Below are positions 56,777 to 64,000 of a stretch of DNA of 64,000 bases, piece by piece. The DNA is from Nocardioides ferulae (GTDB taxonomy: Bacteria > Actinomycetota > Actinomycetes > Propionibacteriales > Nocardioidaceae): assembly GCF_003660455.1 (NCBI RefSeq), contig NZ_QZVR01000004.1, forward strand, positions 62,001-126,000, read 5' to 3'. The stretch's first letter is position 1. Each line of letters opens with the position of its first letter. Below the pieces are notes generated by a model that did no database searches, had not been told where the DNA came from, and saw only the letters and a program-made list of their open reading frames with translations. The position numbers and the translations under genes were made by a program.

Positions 56777-56974
56777 GTCAGTTGCCTTCGTGAGGGTGTC
56801 AGACGGGCAGGACACGACCCCAGGGAGCCATGGCCCTCTCGGCAACGTAGCGCCGCCGAAGGATGTCTGGACAGCATTTCCCCGCTGGTCCGGCCCAGGA
56901 GAAAATTCCACGACCGAGGCCCGTCCGGCCCCGGTGCGCGGGTGTCGCCGGGGCGTCCTGACAGGATGCCGGGC

Positions 56975-57559
56975 ATGGGACCGGTGACCGGCGAGGACGG
57001 CGTGGCCCGCTGCCCTTGGGCGGGGGGCCCCGGCACGATGCGCGACTACCACGACTCCGAGTGGGGCAACCGCGTCTCGGGCGAGGCCGCCTACCTGGAA
57101 CGGCTGACGCTCGAGGCGTTCCAGTCCGGGCTGTCCTGGTCGACGATCCTGCACAAGCGGGAGGCGTTCCGGGAGGTCTTCGCCGGCTTCGACGCCGAGG
57201 CGATCGCCGGCTTCGGCGACGCCGACGTCGCCCGGGTGATGGCCGACGCCCGCATCGTGCGCAACCGGCGCAAGGTCGAGGCCGCGATCACCAACGCCCG
57301 CGCCGCCATCGGTCTCCGCGACCACGGCGGCCTCGAGGCCCTGGTGCTGGCGCACCGGCCGGCGACGGCTCCGGCGCCGGCGACCACCGAGGAGCTCGGC
57401 ACCACCTCTCCCGAGTCGGTGGCGCTGTCGAAGGAGCTGAAGCGGCACGGCTTCGCCTTCGTCGGACCCACCACGATGTTCGCCCTGATGGAGGCGGTGG
57501 GCGTCTTCGACCCCCACCTGGTCGGCTGCCACCGGCGTGGCGCCGCGGCCGCGCCGTGA
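56975..57559 (+). CDS. tag: DNA-3-methyladenine glycosylase I
   Basis: Removes 3-methyladenine from alkylated DNA. 194 residues from the ATG at 56975, seven bases after CAGGAT, a likely -10 box; an ATG at 56966 is less likely as it overlaps that box. ARCPWAGG..MRDYHDSEWG and RLTLEAFQSGLSWSTILHKR with EAFREVFAGFD are Tag signatures; the zinc-site Cys and His (HLVGCHRR) are present. The stop overlaps the LrgA-like gene. Confidence 0.92.
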   Translation: MGPVTGEDGVARCPWAGGPGTMRDYHDSEWGNRVSGEAAYLERLTLEAFQSGLSWSTILHKREAFREVFAGFDAEAIAGFGDADVARVMADARIVRNRRKVEAAITNARAAIGLRDHGGLEALVLAHRPATAPAPATTEELGTTSPESVALSKELKRHGFAFVGPTTMFALMEAVGVFDPHLVGCHRRGAAAAP

Positions 57560-57909
57560 TCTCCGGGCTGACCTGGCTGCTGGCCTGCCAGCTGGTCGGC
57601 GAGGTGCTGGTCAGGCTCACCGACGCCCCCGTCCCGGGCCCGGTGGTCGGCATGGTGCTCCTCTTCGTCCTCCTGCAGGTACGCCGCTCGGGCGACGACG
57701 CCACCGTGGTGCGCGCCGCCGACGGACTGCTGCGCCACCTGCAGCTGCTGTTCGTGCCCGCCGGGGTGGGGGTCGTGGTCTACCTCGGGACGCTGCGCGA
57801 CCAGGCACTGCCGATCGCGGTGGCGCTGCTGCTGTCGTGGCTGGTCGGCCTGGCCGCCGTCGCCGGGGTCACCGTGGCGCTCGAGCGACTCGTGGGGCGT
57901 GGCCGGTGA
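57556..57909 (+). CDS. CidA/LrgA-family holin-like membrane protein
   Basis: 117 residues with four hydrophobic helices. VPGPVVGMVLLFVLLQVR then DGLLRHLQLLFVPAGVGVVV are the LrgA/CidA motifs. The GTG overlaps the tag stop and the TGA overlaps the LrgB-like gene. In other bacteria this pair affects murein hydrolase export or metabolite transport; the role here is unknown. Confidence 0.88.
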   Translation: MISGLTWLLACQLVGEVLVRLTDAPVPGPVVGMVLLFVLLQVRRSGDDATVVRAADGLLRHLQLLFVPAGVGVVVYLGTLRDQALPIAVALLLSWLVGLAAVAGVTVALERLVGRGR

Positions 57910-58625
57910 CCGAGGCCTGGAGCGAGACCTGGACCTGGCTCACCCACTCGCCGCTGTTCTTCGTGCTGCTGACCCTGGCCGGCTACCGGCTGGGTCGCGA
58001 GCTGAACGAGCGCACCGGCGGACACGCCCTGGCCCAGCCGGTTCTGGTGGCGATCGTGGTGGTCGGCGCGGCGATCTCCCTGCTCGACGTCGACTACGAC
58101 GACTACCGCGCCGGCACCGAGCTGATCGCGTTCTGGCTCGGGCCGGCAACCGTGGCGCTCGCGGTGCCGCTGCACCGGCAGGCCGAGCGGCTGCGCGGGT
58201 TCGTCGTGCCGATGCTGGTCGCGGTCACCGTCGGTGCGGTGGTCTCCGTGACGACGGTCGTGCTGCTGGTGCGGGCCCTGGGCGGTGACGAGCTGCTCGC
58301 CCGCACCATGGCGTCGAAGGCGACCACCACGCCGGTCTCGATCGCGCTGACCGAGACTCTCGACGGGCTGCCGCCGCTGGCCGCGGTGGTGACGATCCTC
58401 GCGGGCATCCTGGGCGCGGTGGCCGGCCCGGCGGCGCTGACCCTGCTGCGGGTGAGCGACCGGAGGGCGCGCGGCCTCGCGCTGGGGGCGGTGTCGCACG
58501 GCATCGGCACCTCCCGGGCCCTGGTCGAGGACCCCACCGAAGGTGCGTTCGCCGGCCTCTCGATGGGCCTGACCGCCCTCGCCACCAGCCTCCTGGCGCC
58601 GCTGCTGGTGGCCAGCCTGCTCTGA
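57906..58625 (+). CDS. CidB/LrgB-family membrane protein
   Basis: 239 residues with about seven hydrophobic helices. LARTMASKATTTPVSIALTE and LGAVSHGIGTSRALVEDPTE are the LrgB signatures (SKSVTTPIA and GxxAHGIGTA in relatives). GTG start overlaps the LrgA-like stop, so tag-lrgA-lrgB form one transcript. Partner and function as for the LrgA-like protein. Confidence 0.9.
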   Translation: MTEAWSETWTWLTHSPLFFVLLTLAGYRLGRELNERTGGHALAQPVLVAIVVVGAAISLLDVDYDDYRAGTELIAFWLGPATVALAVPLHRQAERLRGFVVPMLVAVTVGAVVSVTTVVLLVRALGGDELLARTMASKATTTPVSIALTETLDGLPPLAAVVTILAGILGAVAGPAALTLLRVSDRRARGLALGAVSHGIGTSRALVEDPTEGAFAGLSMGLTALATSLLAPLLVASLL

Positions 58626-58656
58626 CCTCCGCCGAGGTCTGGCTACCGTGACCCCC

Positions 58657-60072
58657 ATGACGTCCCAGCCCGGTCGAGTCCACGCCTTCGCCGACGACGC
58701 CCTCGGCGACCTCGACGCGGTCGGACTGGTGGAGGCCCTGCATGCCGGCCGGGTGTCGATCCCCGAGGTGGTCGAGGCCGCGATCGCCCGAGCCGAGCGG
58801 GTCGACCCGCAGCTGAACGCGATCGCCTACCGCTGCTTCGACCATGCCCGCGTCGAGGCCCGGGCGCCGCGCGACGGCTACTTCGCCGGGGTGCCCACCT
58901 TCTTCAAGGACAACGTCGACGTCGCCGACCTGCCCACCGGGCACGGCGCCGACGCCTTCACGCCACGGCCGGTGCGCGCCACCGGCGACTTCGGGCGCAT
59001 GTTCCTCGCCACCGGGCTGGTGCCGCTCGGCAAGACCACGCTGTCGGAGTACGGCTTCTCCCCGACCGCCGAGCACCCTCGCCTCGGCGCCGTCCGCTCA
59101 CCCTGGGACCCGCGACGCACCGCCGGGGCCTCCTCGGCCGGCTCGGCCGCGCTGGTGGCGGCCGGGGCGGTCCCGCTCGCCCACGGCAACGACGGCGGCG
59201 GCTCGATCCGCATCCCGGCCGCCGTCAACGGCCTGGTCGGGCTCAAGCCCTCCCGGGAGCGGCTGCCGCTGGACAAGCTCTACCGCCAGATGCCGGTCAA
59301 GATCATCGCCGACGGGGTGCTCACCCGGTCGGTGCGTGACACCGCCGCCTTCCTCCGCGAGGCCGAGCGGGTCTACCGCGCCCTGGCGCTGCCGCCGATC
59401 GGCGACGTCACCCGTCCCGGCCGCACCCGGCTCCGGATCGCCGTCACCACCCAGGGCTCCCGCCACCACGCCACCCCCGAGGTCGCCGAGCTCACCGCGA
59501 AGACCGCCGGCCTCCTCGAGGAGCTCGGGCACCGCGTCGAGCACACCGACCCGCCGCTGCCCTCCTGGTTCGAGCAGGACTTCCTGCTCTACTGGGCGCT
59601 GATGGCCATGGTGGTCGTGCGCACCGGACGCCGCGAGCACGGACCCTCGTGGGACCGCACCCGGCTCGACAGCCTCTCCCTGGGCCTGGACCGGCACGCC
59701 CGCCGGAACCTGCACCGGGTGCCCGGGGCGATCCGCCGGCTGCGCCGGATCCGCCAGGAGCTGGCGTCGTACTTCGCGGCGTACGACGTGGTGCTGACGC
59801 CGACGCTGGCCACCGAGACGCCGCTGGTCGGACACCTCGACCCGGGGCTGGAGTTCGAGGAGCTGATGGAGCGGATCCTCACCTGGGTGGCCTACACGCC
59901 GCTGGCCAACGCCACCGGCCAGCCGGCCATCTCCCTGCCGTTGGCCACCACCCGGGCCGGCCTGCCGCAGGGGATGATGTTCACCGCCGACACCGGTCGC
60001 GAGGCGACCCTGCTGAAGCTCGCCTACGAGCTCGAGGAGGCGCACCCCTTCGCGCGCATCCAGGACGCCTGA
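58657..60072 (+). CDS. amidase-signature family hydrolase
   Basis: 471 residues from the ATG at 58657, seven bases after TACCGT (58644-58649), a leaderless -10 box; a GTG at 58648 overlaps that box. The Ser-cisSer-Lys triad is visible: Lys in TFFKDNVDVADLPT and the Ser pair in RTAGASSAGSAALVAAGAVP followed by GNDGGGSIRIPAA. It is a generic amidase; the order of motifs resembles 6-aminohexanoate-cyclic-dimer hydrolases, but substrate is not predictable. Confidence 0.88.
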   Translation: MTSQPGRVHAFADDALGDLDAVGLVEALHAGRVSIPEVVEAAIARAERVDPQLNAIAYRCFDHARVEARAPRDGYFAGVPTFFKDNVDVADLPTGHGADAFTPRPVRATGDFGRMFLATGLVPLGKTTLSEYGFSPTAEHPRLGAVRSPWDPRRTAGASSAGSAALVAAGAVPLAHGNDGGGSIRIPAAVNGLVGLKPSRERLPLDKLYRQMPVKIIADGVLTRSVRDTAAFLREAERVYRALALPPIGDVTRPGRTRLRIAVTTQGSRHHATPEVAELTAKTAGLLEELGHRVEHTDPPLPSWFEQDFLLYWALMAMVVVRTGRREHGPSWDRTRLDSLSLGLDRHARRNLHRVPGAIRRLRRIRQELASYFAAYDVVLTPTLATETPLVGHLDPGLEFEELMERILTWVAYTPLANATGQPAISLPLATTRAGLPQGMMFTADTGREATLLKLAYELEEAHPFARIQDA

Positions 60073-60170
60073 TCCGCGAGCTGAGCTGCGTCCGACCCGC
60101 GTCTGACCTGGGACGACAACGGTCGCCGGGGAGGGTCGACGGGCGGGCTCGCGGGGTCCGCGCCCCCGAT

Positions 60171-60210
60171 TTCTCTATCGCCGTGGGGGCTGTGTATTCT
60201 CTTCGCTCGT
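60171..60210 (+). promoter_or_regulatory. probable tRNA-Thr promoter
   Basis: TATTCT at 60195-60200 lies 11 bases before the tRNA. The stretch TCGCCGTGGGGGCTG (60178-60192) before it is nearly the same as that preceding tRNA-Tyr at 28630-28644 (one substitution), and TTCGCTCG follows in both within one or two bases. Confidence 0.55.
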
Positions 60211-60211
60211 T

Positions 60212-60284
60212 GCCCCTTTAGCTCAGTCGGCAGAGCGTCTCCATGGTAAGGAGAAGGTCTACGGTTCGATTCCGTAAAGGGGCT
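60212..60284 (+). tRNA. tRNA-Thr (anticodon GGT)
   Basis: 73 bases. The acceptor stem pairs GCCCCTT (60212-60218) with AAGGGGC (60277-60283), discriminator T. The anticodon stem TCTCC/GGAGA encloses ATGGTAA, anticodon GGT. The T arm has GGTTCGATTCC. No encoded CCA. Confidence 0.95.
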
Positions 60285-60339
60285 CGGAGGATCTGGATTG
60301 CGTCGGCCACTAGACTGGCCGGCGCAGCCCTGTCCCGGT

Positions 60340-60413
60340 GGCGGGGTAGCTCAGGTGGTTAGAGCACACGACTCATAATCGTGGTGTCGCGGGTTCGAGT
60401 CCCGCTCCCGCTA
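60340..60413 (+). tRNA. tRNA-Met, elongator type (anticodon CAT)
   Basis: 74 bases. The acceptor stem GGCGGGG (60340-60346) pairs with TCCCGCT (60406-60412) with two G-T wobbles, discriminator A. Anticodon loop CTCATAA, anticodon CAT. The first base pairs with the last, and the anticodon stem lacks the three G-C pairs of initiator tRNA, so it is the elongator or possibly an Ile-lysidine type; elongator Met is far more likely. It leads into rpmG. Confidence 0.9.
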
Positions 60414-60498
60414 CGTCGAGATCAACCGCAGCAGCAGCAAGTGACCGTCACCGCGGTCCACGCACCACCGCACGACCCACTTCGACGAAGGACTTCCC

Positions 60499-60669
60499 GT
60501 GGCCAGCAAGACCTCTGATGTTCGCCCGAAGATCACGCTCGCCTGCGTGACCTGCAAGGAGCGCAACTACATCACGAAGAAGAACCGCCGCAACGACCCC
60601 GACCGCATGGAGCTGAAGAAGTTCTGCCCGCGTTGCCGCACCCACACCGACCACCGCGAGACCCGCTGA
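60499..60669 (+). CDS. rpmG: 50S ribosomal protein L33 (zinc-ribbon form)
   Basis: 56 residues from a GTG at 60499 ([20 protein letters not shown]). Two CxxC pairs, CVTC and CPRC, make this the zinc-binding C+ form. [20 protein letters not shown] and [13 protein letters not shown] match actinobacterial L33. GAAGGA lies eight bases upstream. Position after tRNA-Met and before hadA is conserved in actinobacteria. Confidence 0.95.
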   Translation: MASKTSDVRPKITLACVTCKERNYITKKNRRNDPDRMELKKFCPRCRTHTDHRETR

Positions 60670-60754
60670 CCTCTCAGCAGCCTCCCGCGCACCGCGGCCC
60701 GTCCGGACCCCCGGACGGGCCGCTGCGCATTTGCCTGCCACTAGGTTTGGTCCC

Positions 60755-61153
60755 ATGCCGATCGACCCCTCGCTCGTGGGCCGCAGCTTCCCGCCGACCC
60801 GCCCCTACACCGTCACCGAGGAGCGGCTGCGCGAGTTCGCCGCCGCGACCGGCACGGCCTACGACGGTGGGCCTGCCCCCGCGACGTTCCCGATCGTCGT
60901 CGCGTTCGAGGCGATGAACGCCTTCCTCGAGGCCGAACAGGTCGAGCTGTCCCGCATCGTGCACGGCGAGCAGCGGTTCCGCTACCAGCGCCCCATCGAG
61001 GCCGGCGACGTGCTCACCGCCACCTTGACCGTCTCCTCGCTGCGCCAGATCGGGGGCAACGACATCCTCGGCACCACCAGCGAGCTCCGCGACGCCGGCG
61101 GTGTCCTGGTCTGCGAGACCAGCGCCACGCTCGTGCACCGGGGGGCAGCGTGA
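60755..61153 (+). CDS. hadA: FAS1-type dehydratase-domain protein (HadA-like)
   Basis: 132 residues from an ATG seven bases after TAGGTT (60742-60747), so probably leaderless. SLVGRSFPPTRPYTVTEERL then REFAAATGTAYDGGPAPATF and PIVVAFEAM are the HadA/UPF0336 motifs. It is the non-catalytic, chain-holding half of a 3-hydroxyacyl dehydratase and overlaps hadB. In mycobacteria HadAB serves mycolate synthesis; in organisms without mycolates the substrate is uncertain. Confidence 0.85.
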   Translation: MPIDPSLVGRSFPPTRPYTVTEERLREFAAATGTAYDGGPAPATFPIVVAFEAMNAFLEAEQVELSRIVHGEQRFRYQRPIEAGDVLTATLTVSSLRQIGGNDILGTTSELRDAGGVLVCETSATLVHRGAA

Positions 61154-61554
61154 GCACGGCCCTGACGACGGGGGCGTCGCTGCCGGCCCGGACCTACGCC
61201 GTACGTCGAGCCGACCTGGTCCGCTACGCCGGCGCCAGCGGTGACCTCAACCCGATCCACTGGTCCGAGCGGATCGCCACCGGGGTCGGGCTCCCCGGCG
61301 TCATCGCGCACGGCATGTACACGATGGCACTCGCCGCCCGCGCGGTCGCCGAGTGGACCGATGGTGCGGAGGTGGTCGAGCTGGGCTGCAAGTTCACCCA
61401 GCCCGTCGTCGTCCCCGACGACGACACCGGCGTCGACGTGGTCGTGGCCGGCACCGTGAAGGACGTCGCCGACGGGTTGGTCACGATCACGCTCGAGGTG
61501 ACCTGCGCGGGCCGCAAGGTGCTCGGCGCGCCGAAGGCGGTCGTCCGTGCCTGA
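61150..61554 (+). CDS. hadB: MaoC-like (R)-3-hydroxyacyl dehydratase (HadB-like)
   Basis: 134 residues. The hot-dog hydratase motif YAGASGDLNPIHWSERIATG supplies the catalytic Asp and His, and GLPGVIAHGMYTMALAARAV the following helix. The GTG overlaps the hadA stop and its 3' end overlaps murB by eight bases. No hadC gene follows, unlike M. tuberculosis hadABC. Confidence 0.88.
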   Translation: MSTALTTGASLPARTYAVRRADLVRYAGASGDLNPIHWSERIATGVGLPGVIAHGMYTMALAARAVAEWTDGAEVVELGCKFTQPVVVPDDDTGVDVVVAGTVKDVADGLVTITLEVTCAGRKVLGAPKAVVRA

Positions 61555-62581
61555 GCTGTTGAGCGCCCACACCACGCTCCGGCTCGGCGGTGGAGCCCGC
61601 CGCTGGGTCGTGGCCGGCACCGAGGCGGAGCTCGTCGCGGCCGTGGCCGAGTGCGACGAGCGCGGCGAGCCCGTGCTCGTGCTCGGCGGAGGGAGCAACC
61701 TCGTGGTCGCCGACGAGGGCTTCGACGGCACCGTGGTCGAGGTCGCGGTCCGCGGGCGATCCGCCGACGTCGATGCCGAGGACGACCTGGCCTGCTGCGG
61801 GGGAGTGGTGCTCGAGGTCGCCGCCGGGGAGCCGTGGGACGACGTGGTGGCCGCCACCGTCGACGCCGGGTGGGCGGGCCTGGAGGCATTGTCGGGCATC
61901 CCCGGCTCCACCGGCGCGACCCCGATCCAGAACGTCGGCGCCTATGGGCAGGAGGTCGCCCAGACGATCGCCCGGGTGCGCACCTGGGACCGCCGGCTCC
62001 GCGAGGTGCGCACATTCGCCGCGGCCGACTGCGGCTTCGGCTATCGCACCAGCCGCTTCAAGGCCGACCCCGGCCGGCACGTCGTGCTCGGCGTGACCTT
62101 CCAGCTGCGTCAGGGCGACATGTCCGAGCCGGTGCGGTACGCCGAACTGGCGCGGACGCTCGGCGTCGAGCCTGGCCAGCGCGCCCCCCTCGTCGACGTC
62201 CGGGCCGCGGTGCTGGGGCTGCGCGCCGGCAAGGGCATGGTGCTCGACGCGGACGACCACGACACCTGGAGCGCGGGCTCGTTCTTCACCAACCCGGTCG
62301 TCGACCCCGACGCGGTCCCCGAGGGCGCACCGGCCTGGCCGCAGCCCGACGGCCGGGTCAAGACCAGCGCCGCCTGGCTGATCGAGCACGCCGGCTTCGC
62401 CAAGGGTCACGGCACCGAGCGGGTCAGCCTCTCCACCAAGCACACCCTCGCCCTCACCAACCGCGGCACCGGCACCACCGCCGACCTCCTCGCCCTGGCC
62501 CGCGAGGTCCGCGACGGAGTCGAGGCCCGCTTCGGCATCCGCCTGGTCAACGAGCCGGTCCTGGTGGGCTGCGATCTCTGA
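61547..62581 (+). CDS. murB: UDP-N-acetylenolpyruvoylglucosamine reductase
   Basis: Reduces the enolpyruvyl group to make UDP-MurNAc in peptidoglycan synthesis. 344 residues from a GTG at 61547. FAD-binding GGGSNLVVADEGFDG, LSGIPGSTGATPIQNVGAYG, the substrate loop GYRTSRFK, and the catalytic SAGSFFTNPVV (Ser) with a late Glu in NEPVLVG are present. Type I-like organisation. Last gene before the gene-free repeat region. Confidence 0.94.
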   Translation: MPELLSAHTTLRLGGGARRWVVAGTEAELVAAVAECDERGEPVLVLGGGSNLVVADEGFDGTVVEVAVRGRSADVDAEDDLACCGGVVLEVAAGEPWDDVVAATVDAGWAGLEALSGIPGSTGATPIQNVGAYGQEVAQTIARVRTWDRRLREVRTFAAADCGFGYRTSRFKADPGRHVVLGVTFQLRQGDMSEPVRYAELARTLGVEPGQRAPLVDVRAAVLGLRAGKGMVLDADDHDTWSAGSFFTNPVVDPDAVPEGAPAWPQPDGRVKTSAAWLIEHAGFAKGHGTERVSLSTKHTLALTNRGTGTTADLLALAREVRDGVEARFGIRLVNEPVLVGCDL

Positions 62582-62655
62582 CTCGGGTTGGTGTGGCCGC
62601 CGCTGCGCCGGGATGTCTCGGAGCTGGTCTGTCTGCGGGGTTGGTGGTGCTTCGC

Positions 62656-62708
62656 TGACCTGCCGCTCGTGGTTGGCGTTCACCCGGTGACCTGTCGCTC
62701 GTGGTGGG
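62656..62708 (+). repeat. imperfect direct repeat, 32-base period
   Basis: TGACCTGCCGCTCGTGGTTGG (62656-62676) recurs as TGACCTGTCGCTCGTGGTGGG... at 62688-62708, with 19 of 21 bases the same. The spacer is GC-rich. It looks like the remains of a longer tandem array. Confidence 0.6.
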
Positions 62709-62737
62709 TGGGTCCGCCGCTGCCCGGGTCAGCTGCG

Positions 62738-62826
62738 CCGGAGGGGCCCGCTCGGCCAAACCACCCGCTCCGCTCGTTCCTCACGGAGCGGGGCCAGGCC
62801 CATCCACGGCCTCGGGGCCCCTCCGG
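62738..62826. repeat. nested inverted repeat (possible large hairpin)
   Basis: CCGGAGGGGCCC (62738-62749) pairs perfectly with GGGCCCCTCCGG (62815-62826). Within it, CCCGCTCCG (62764-62772) pairs with CGGAGCGGG (62784-62792) around CTCGTTCCTCA. Together they can fold the 89 bases into a two-level structure 160 bases after murB; it could end murB transcription. Confidence 0.65.
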
Positions 62827-62990
62827 CTCCGCCGCCCCACCCCGCGCCGGGCTCACCGACCCCGGGAGGAGAGGAGTTTGCGGCTGCGCCGCATGACCCA
62901 ACCGGCCGTGACCCGCGACGTCAGGCGACCCCGGACCAGCGGAGAACACCCCGCGTCATCAGGTGTCGGGGTTGATCGGGCCGCGACCTC

Positions 62991-63050
62991 GCCGACCCGT
63001 CCGGCATTCCCGGAGGAGCGAAGCGGGGGAGGGAATGGCTGACGGGTCGG
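62991..63050. repeat. palindromic intergenic repeat, copy 2
   Basis: CCGACCCGTCCGGCATTCCC (62992-63011) pairs with GGGAATGGCTGACGGGTCGG (63031-63050) at 18 of 20 positions around a 19-base loop. The outer arm (CCGACCCGTC/GACGGGTCGG) and inner arm (ATTCCC/GGGAA) are in the same order and spacing as in the copy at 52223-52285; the loop sequences differ. Confidence 0.7.
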
Positions 63051-63267
63051 GGCACGCCCAGACCACGGTGACGTGCCCACCCACGGTGACCAACAGAGGG
63101 TTGGTCTGAAGCCCAGCCACAGGCAGCCGTCAGAGGCCCGCCCCACCCACCAGCCACGGGGCCCTCGACCCAGACGCATGTCACCCGCCCACCTTCCGGT
63201 AGGTGGGGCCGGTCCATGACGGCATCGTCCCTGTCGGCCCGGGAGCGCGAGCGACGCAGACCCCCAC

Positions 63268-63312
63268 CCCACCCACCACAGACCCACCCACCACAGACCC
63301 ACCCACCACAGA
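63268..63312 (+). repeat. three perfect 15-base tandem repeats
   Basis: CCCACCCACCACAGA is repeated three times without change (63268-63282, 63283-63297, 63298-63312), with a partial fourth copy (ACCACCC). It is a simple low-complexity array in non-coding DNA and could vary in copy number. Confidence 0.85.
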
Positions 63313-63403
63313 ACCACCCGACCCCACAGGTCAGGCAGACCACGAAGCCCCGCGCAGCGGACACCCCGCCGCGCAGCGGCAGCCACACCGACCCCGAGCG
63401 ACC

Positions 63404-64000
63404 TCAGGCCGGCGGAGCCGCTGCCCAGGTGTCGATGTCGCGGAGGATCTCGGCCTTGGTCGAGTCGGGGGCGCGCGAGCCGCGCACCGACATCCGGGCG
63501 AGCTCGGCGAGCTGTGTGTCGGTGAGGTCGTGGGCGGCGCGCATCGTGGCGTACTGCCCGGCCAGGCGCGAGCCGAACAGCAGCGGGTCGTCGGCGCCGA
63601 GCGCGACCGTCGCGCCCGCGGCCAGCAGGCTCGGCAGCGGCACCGAGGTCAGGTCGGAGTAGACGCCGAGGGCGACGTTGGAGACAGGGCAGACCTCGAG
63701 CACGACACCCTCCCGCACGACCCGCTCGAGGACGCGCGGGTCCTCGCCGGACCGGACGCCGTGGCCGAGTCGGTCGGGGTGCAGCGAGTCGAGGCAGGTC
63801 GTGACGTGCTCGGGTCCGCGCAGCTCACCGCCGTGCGGCACCAGCGCCAGGCCGGCCCGCTCGGCGATCCGGAAGGCCGGGCCGAAGTCGGTGGTGGTGC
63901 CGCGCCGCTCGTCGTTGGAGAGGCCGAAGCCGACCACGCCGCGGCCGGCGTACTGCGCCGCCAGACGGGCGAGGGTGCGGGCGTCGAGCGGATGCCTGGT
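63404..64000 (-). CDS. adenosine deaminase family protein, 5' truncated by the window edge
   Basis: Zinc hydrolase that deaminates adenosine or related purine nucleosides. The frame is open to base 64000, giving the last 198 residues. ALVPHGGELRGPE (HGGE, usually HAGE, with the catalytic Glu), DRLGHGVRS (His) and VALGADDPLLFG (Asp pair before the active site) are conserved. The last 30 residues (SVRGSRAPDSTKAEILRDID) match the ADA C-terminus. The start lies beyond the window. Confidence 0.9.
   Translation of the reverse strand, partial: TRHPLDARTLARLAAQYAGRGVVGFGLSNDERRGTTTDFGPAFRIAERAGLALVPHGGELRGPEHVTTCLDSLHPDRLGHGVRSGEDPRVLERVVREGVVLEVCPVSNVALGVYSDLTSVPLPSLLAAGATVALGADDPLLFGSRLAGQYATMRAAHDLTDTQLAELARMSVRGSRAPDSTKAEILRDIDTWAAAPPA

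Larger units (their letters stand above)
62582..63403. other. 822-base gene-free region rich in direct and inverted repeats
   Basis: I find no credible gene here on either strand; open frames lack start context and family resemblance. It contains a 32-base direct repeat pair (62656-62708), nested inverted repeats (62738-62826), a copy of the palindromic repeat family (62991-63050) and a 15-base triplicate (63268-63312). It separates murB from the convergent adenosine deaminase gene. Confidence 0.75.

Noticed and set aside
63268..63312. CRISPR array
   Set aside because: Repeat is 15 bases, directly tandem without spacers, and there are no cas genes.

Overview
The window is high-GC DNA, about 70% G+C, with dense gene packing. 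Most operon joints use ATGA or GTGA stop/start overlaps, GTG starts are common, and many first genes have a TAnnnT box 5-7 bases before the start codon, the pattern of leaderless actinobacterial mRNAs. The gene content also points to an actinobacterium: a nuo operon followed by a polyprenyl diphosphate synthase, a mycothiol-type arsenate reductase and a mycothiol-family enzyme, KorAB, an SOS-controlled DUF222/HNH protein, IdeR/DtxR iron boxes, and rpmG-hadA-hadB-murB. My best guess is Nocardioides or a close relative (Nocardioidaceae); that is inference from gene content, not from a marker gene.

Layout. 1-8.9 kb: the end of complex I (nuoH partial, I, J, K, L, M, N) running into a polyprenyl diphosphate synthase, so NADH dehydrogenase and probably its menaquinone tail are made together. 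8.9-17.3 kb: a winged-helix protein, a Tat-exported PhoX phosphatase, a RarD exporter, two small exported or membrane proteins and korAB. 17.5-21.4 kb: a sulfate ABC importer (binding protein, cysT, cysW, cysA). 21.4-27.9 kb: an iron module bounded by two IdeR-type boxes. On the plus strand is an unusual one-piece protein (adenylation domain, carrier domain, membrane acyltransferase-3); convergent to it and overlapping its 3' end is an FbpABC ferric importer.

28-31.4 kb: yajQ, tRNA-Tyr with a strong terminator, a secreted CAP/Ig-like protein and a small membrane protein. 31.4-38.6 kb: a metal and metalloid resistance block (DUF305 protein, Csp-type copper-storage protein with 18 Cys, DUF6153 protein, SOS-controlled HNH protein, and arsR-permease-thioredoxin-arsR-acr3-arsC). 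38.7-43.2 kb: prfC, a frameshifted SulP transporter behind a textbook MerR promoter, its merR, and a mycothiol-family enzyme. 43.2-50.8 kb: a secreted protein, pirin, an NhaA-thioredoxin fusion, and an ABC exporter with a DesK/DesR-like two-component system.

50.8-55.6 kb: a phosphodiesterase, a deazaflavin-type oxidoreductase, and homogentisate catabolism (fahA, an unknown partner, divergent hmgA). 55.7-62.6 kb: DUF1905 protein, RDD protein, tag, lrgAB-like pair, amidase, tRNA-Thr, tRNA-Met, rpmG, hadA, hadB and murB. 62.6-63.4 kb is a gene-free stretch full of inverted and direct repeats. The window ends inside an adenosine deaminase gene on the minus strand.

The two signals I would follow first are the iron-box-controlled adenylation/carrier/acyltransferase fusion beside fbpABC, and a family of palindromic repeats (52.2 kb and 63.0 kb) with matched outer and inner arms. 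I saw no transposase, integrase, prophage or CRISPR array.
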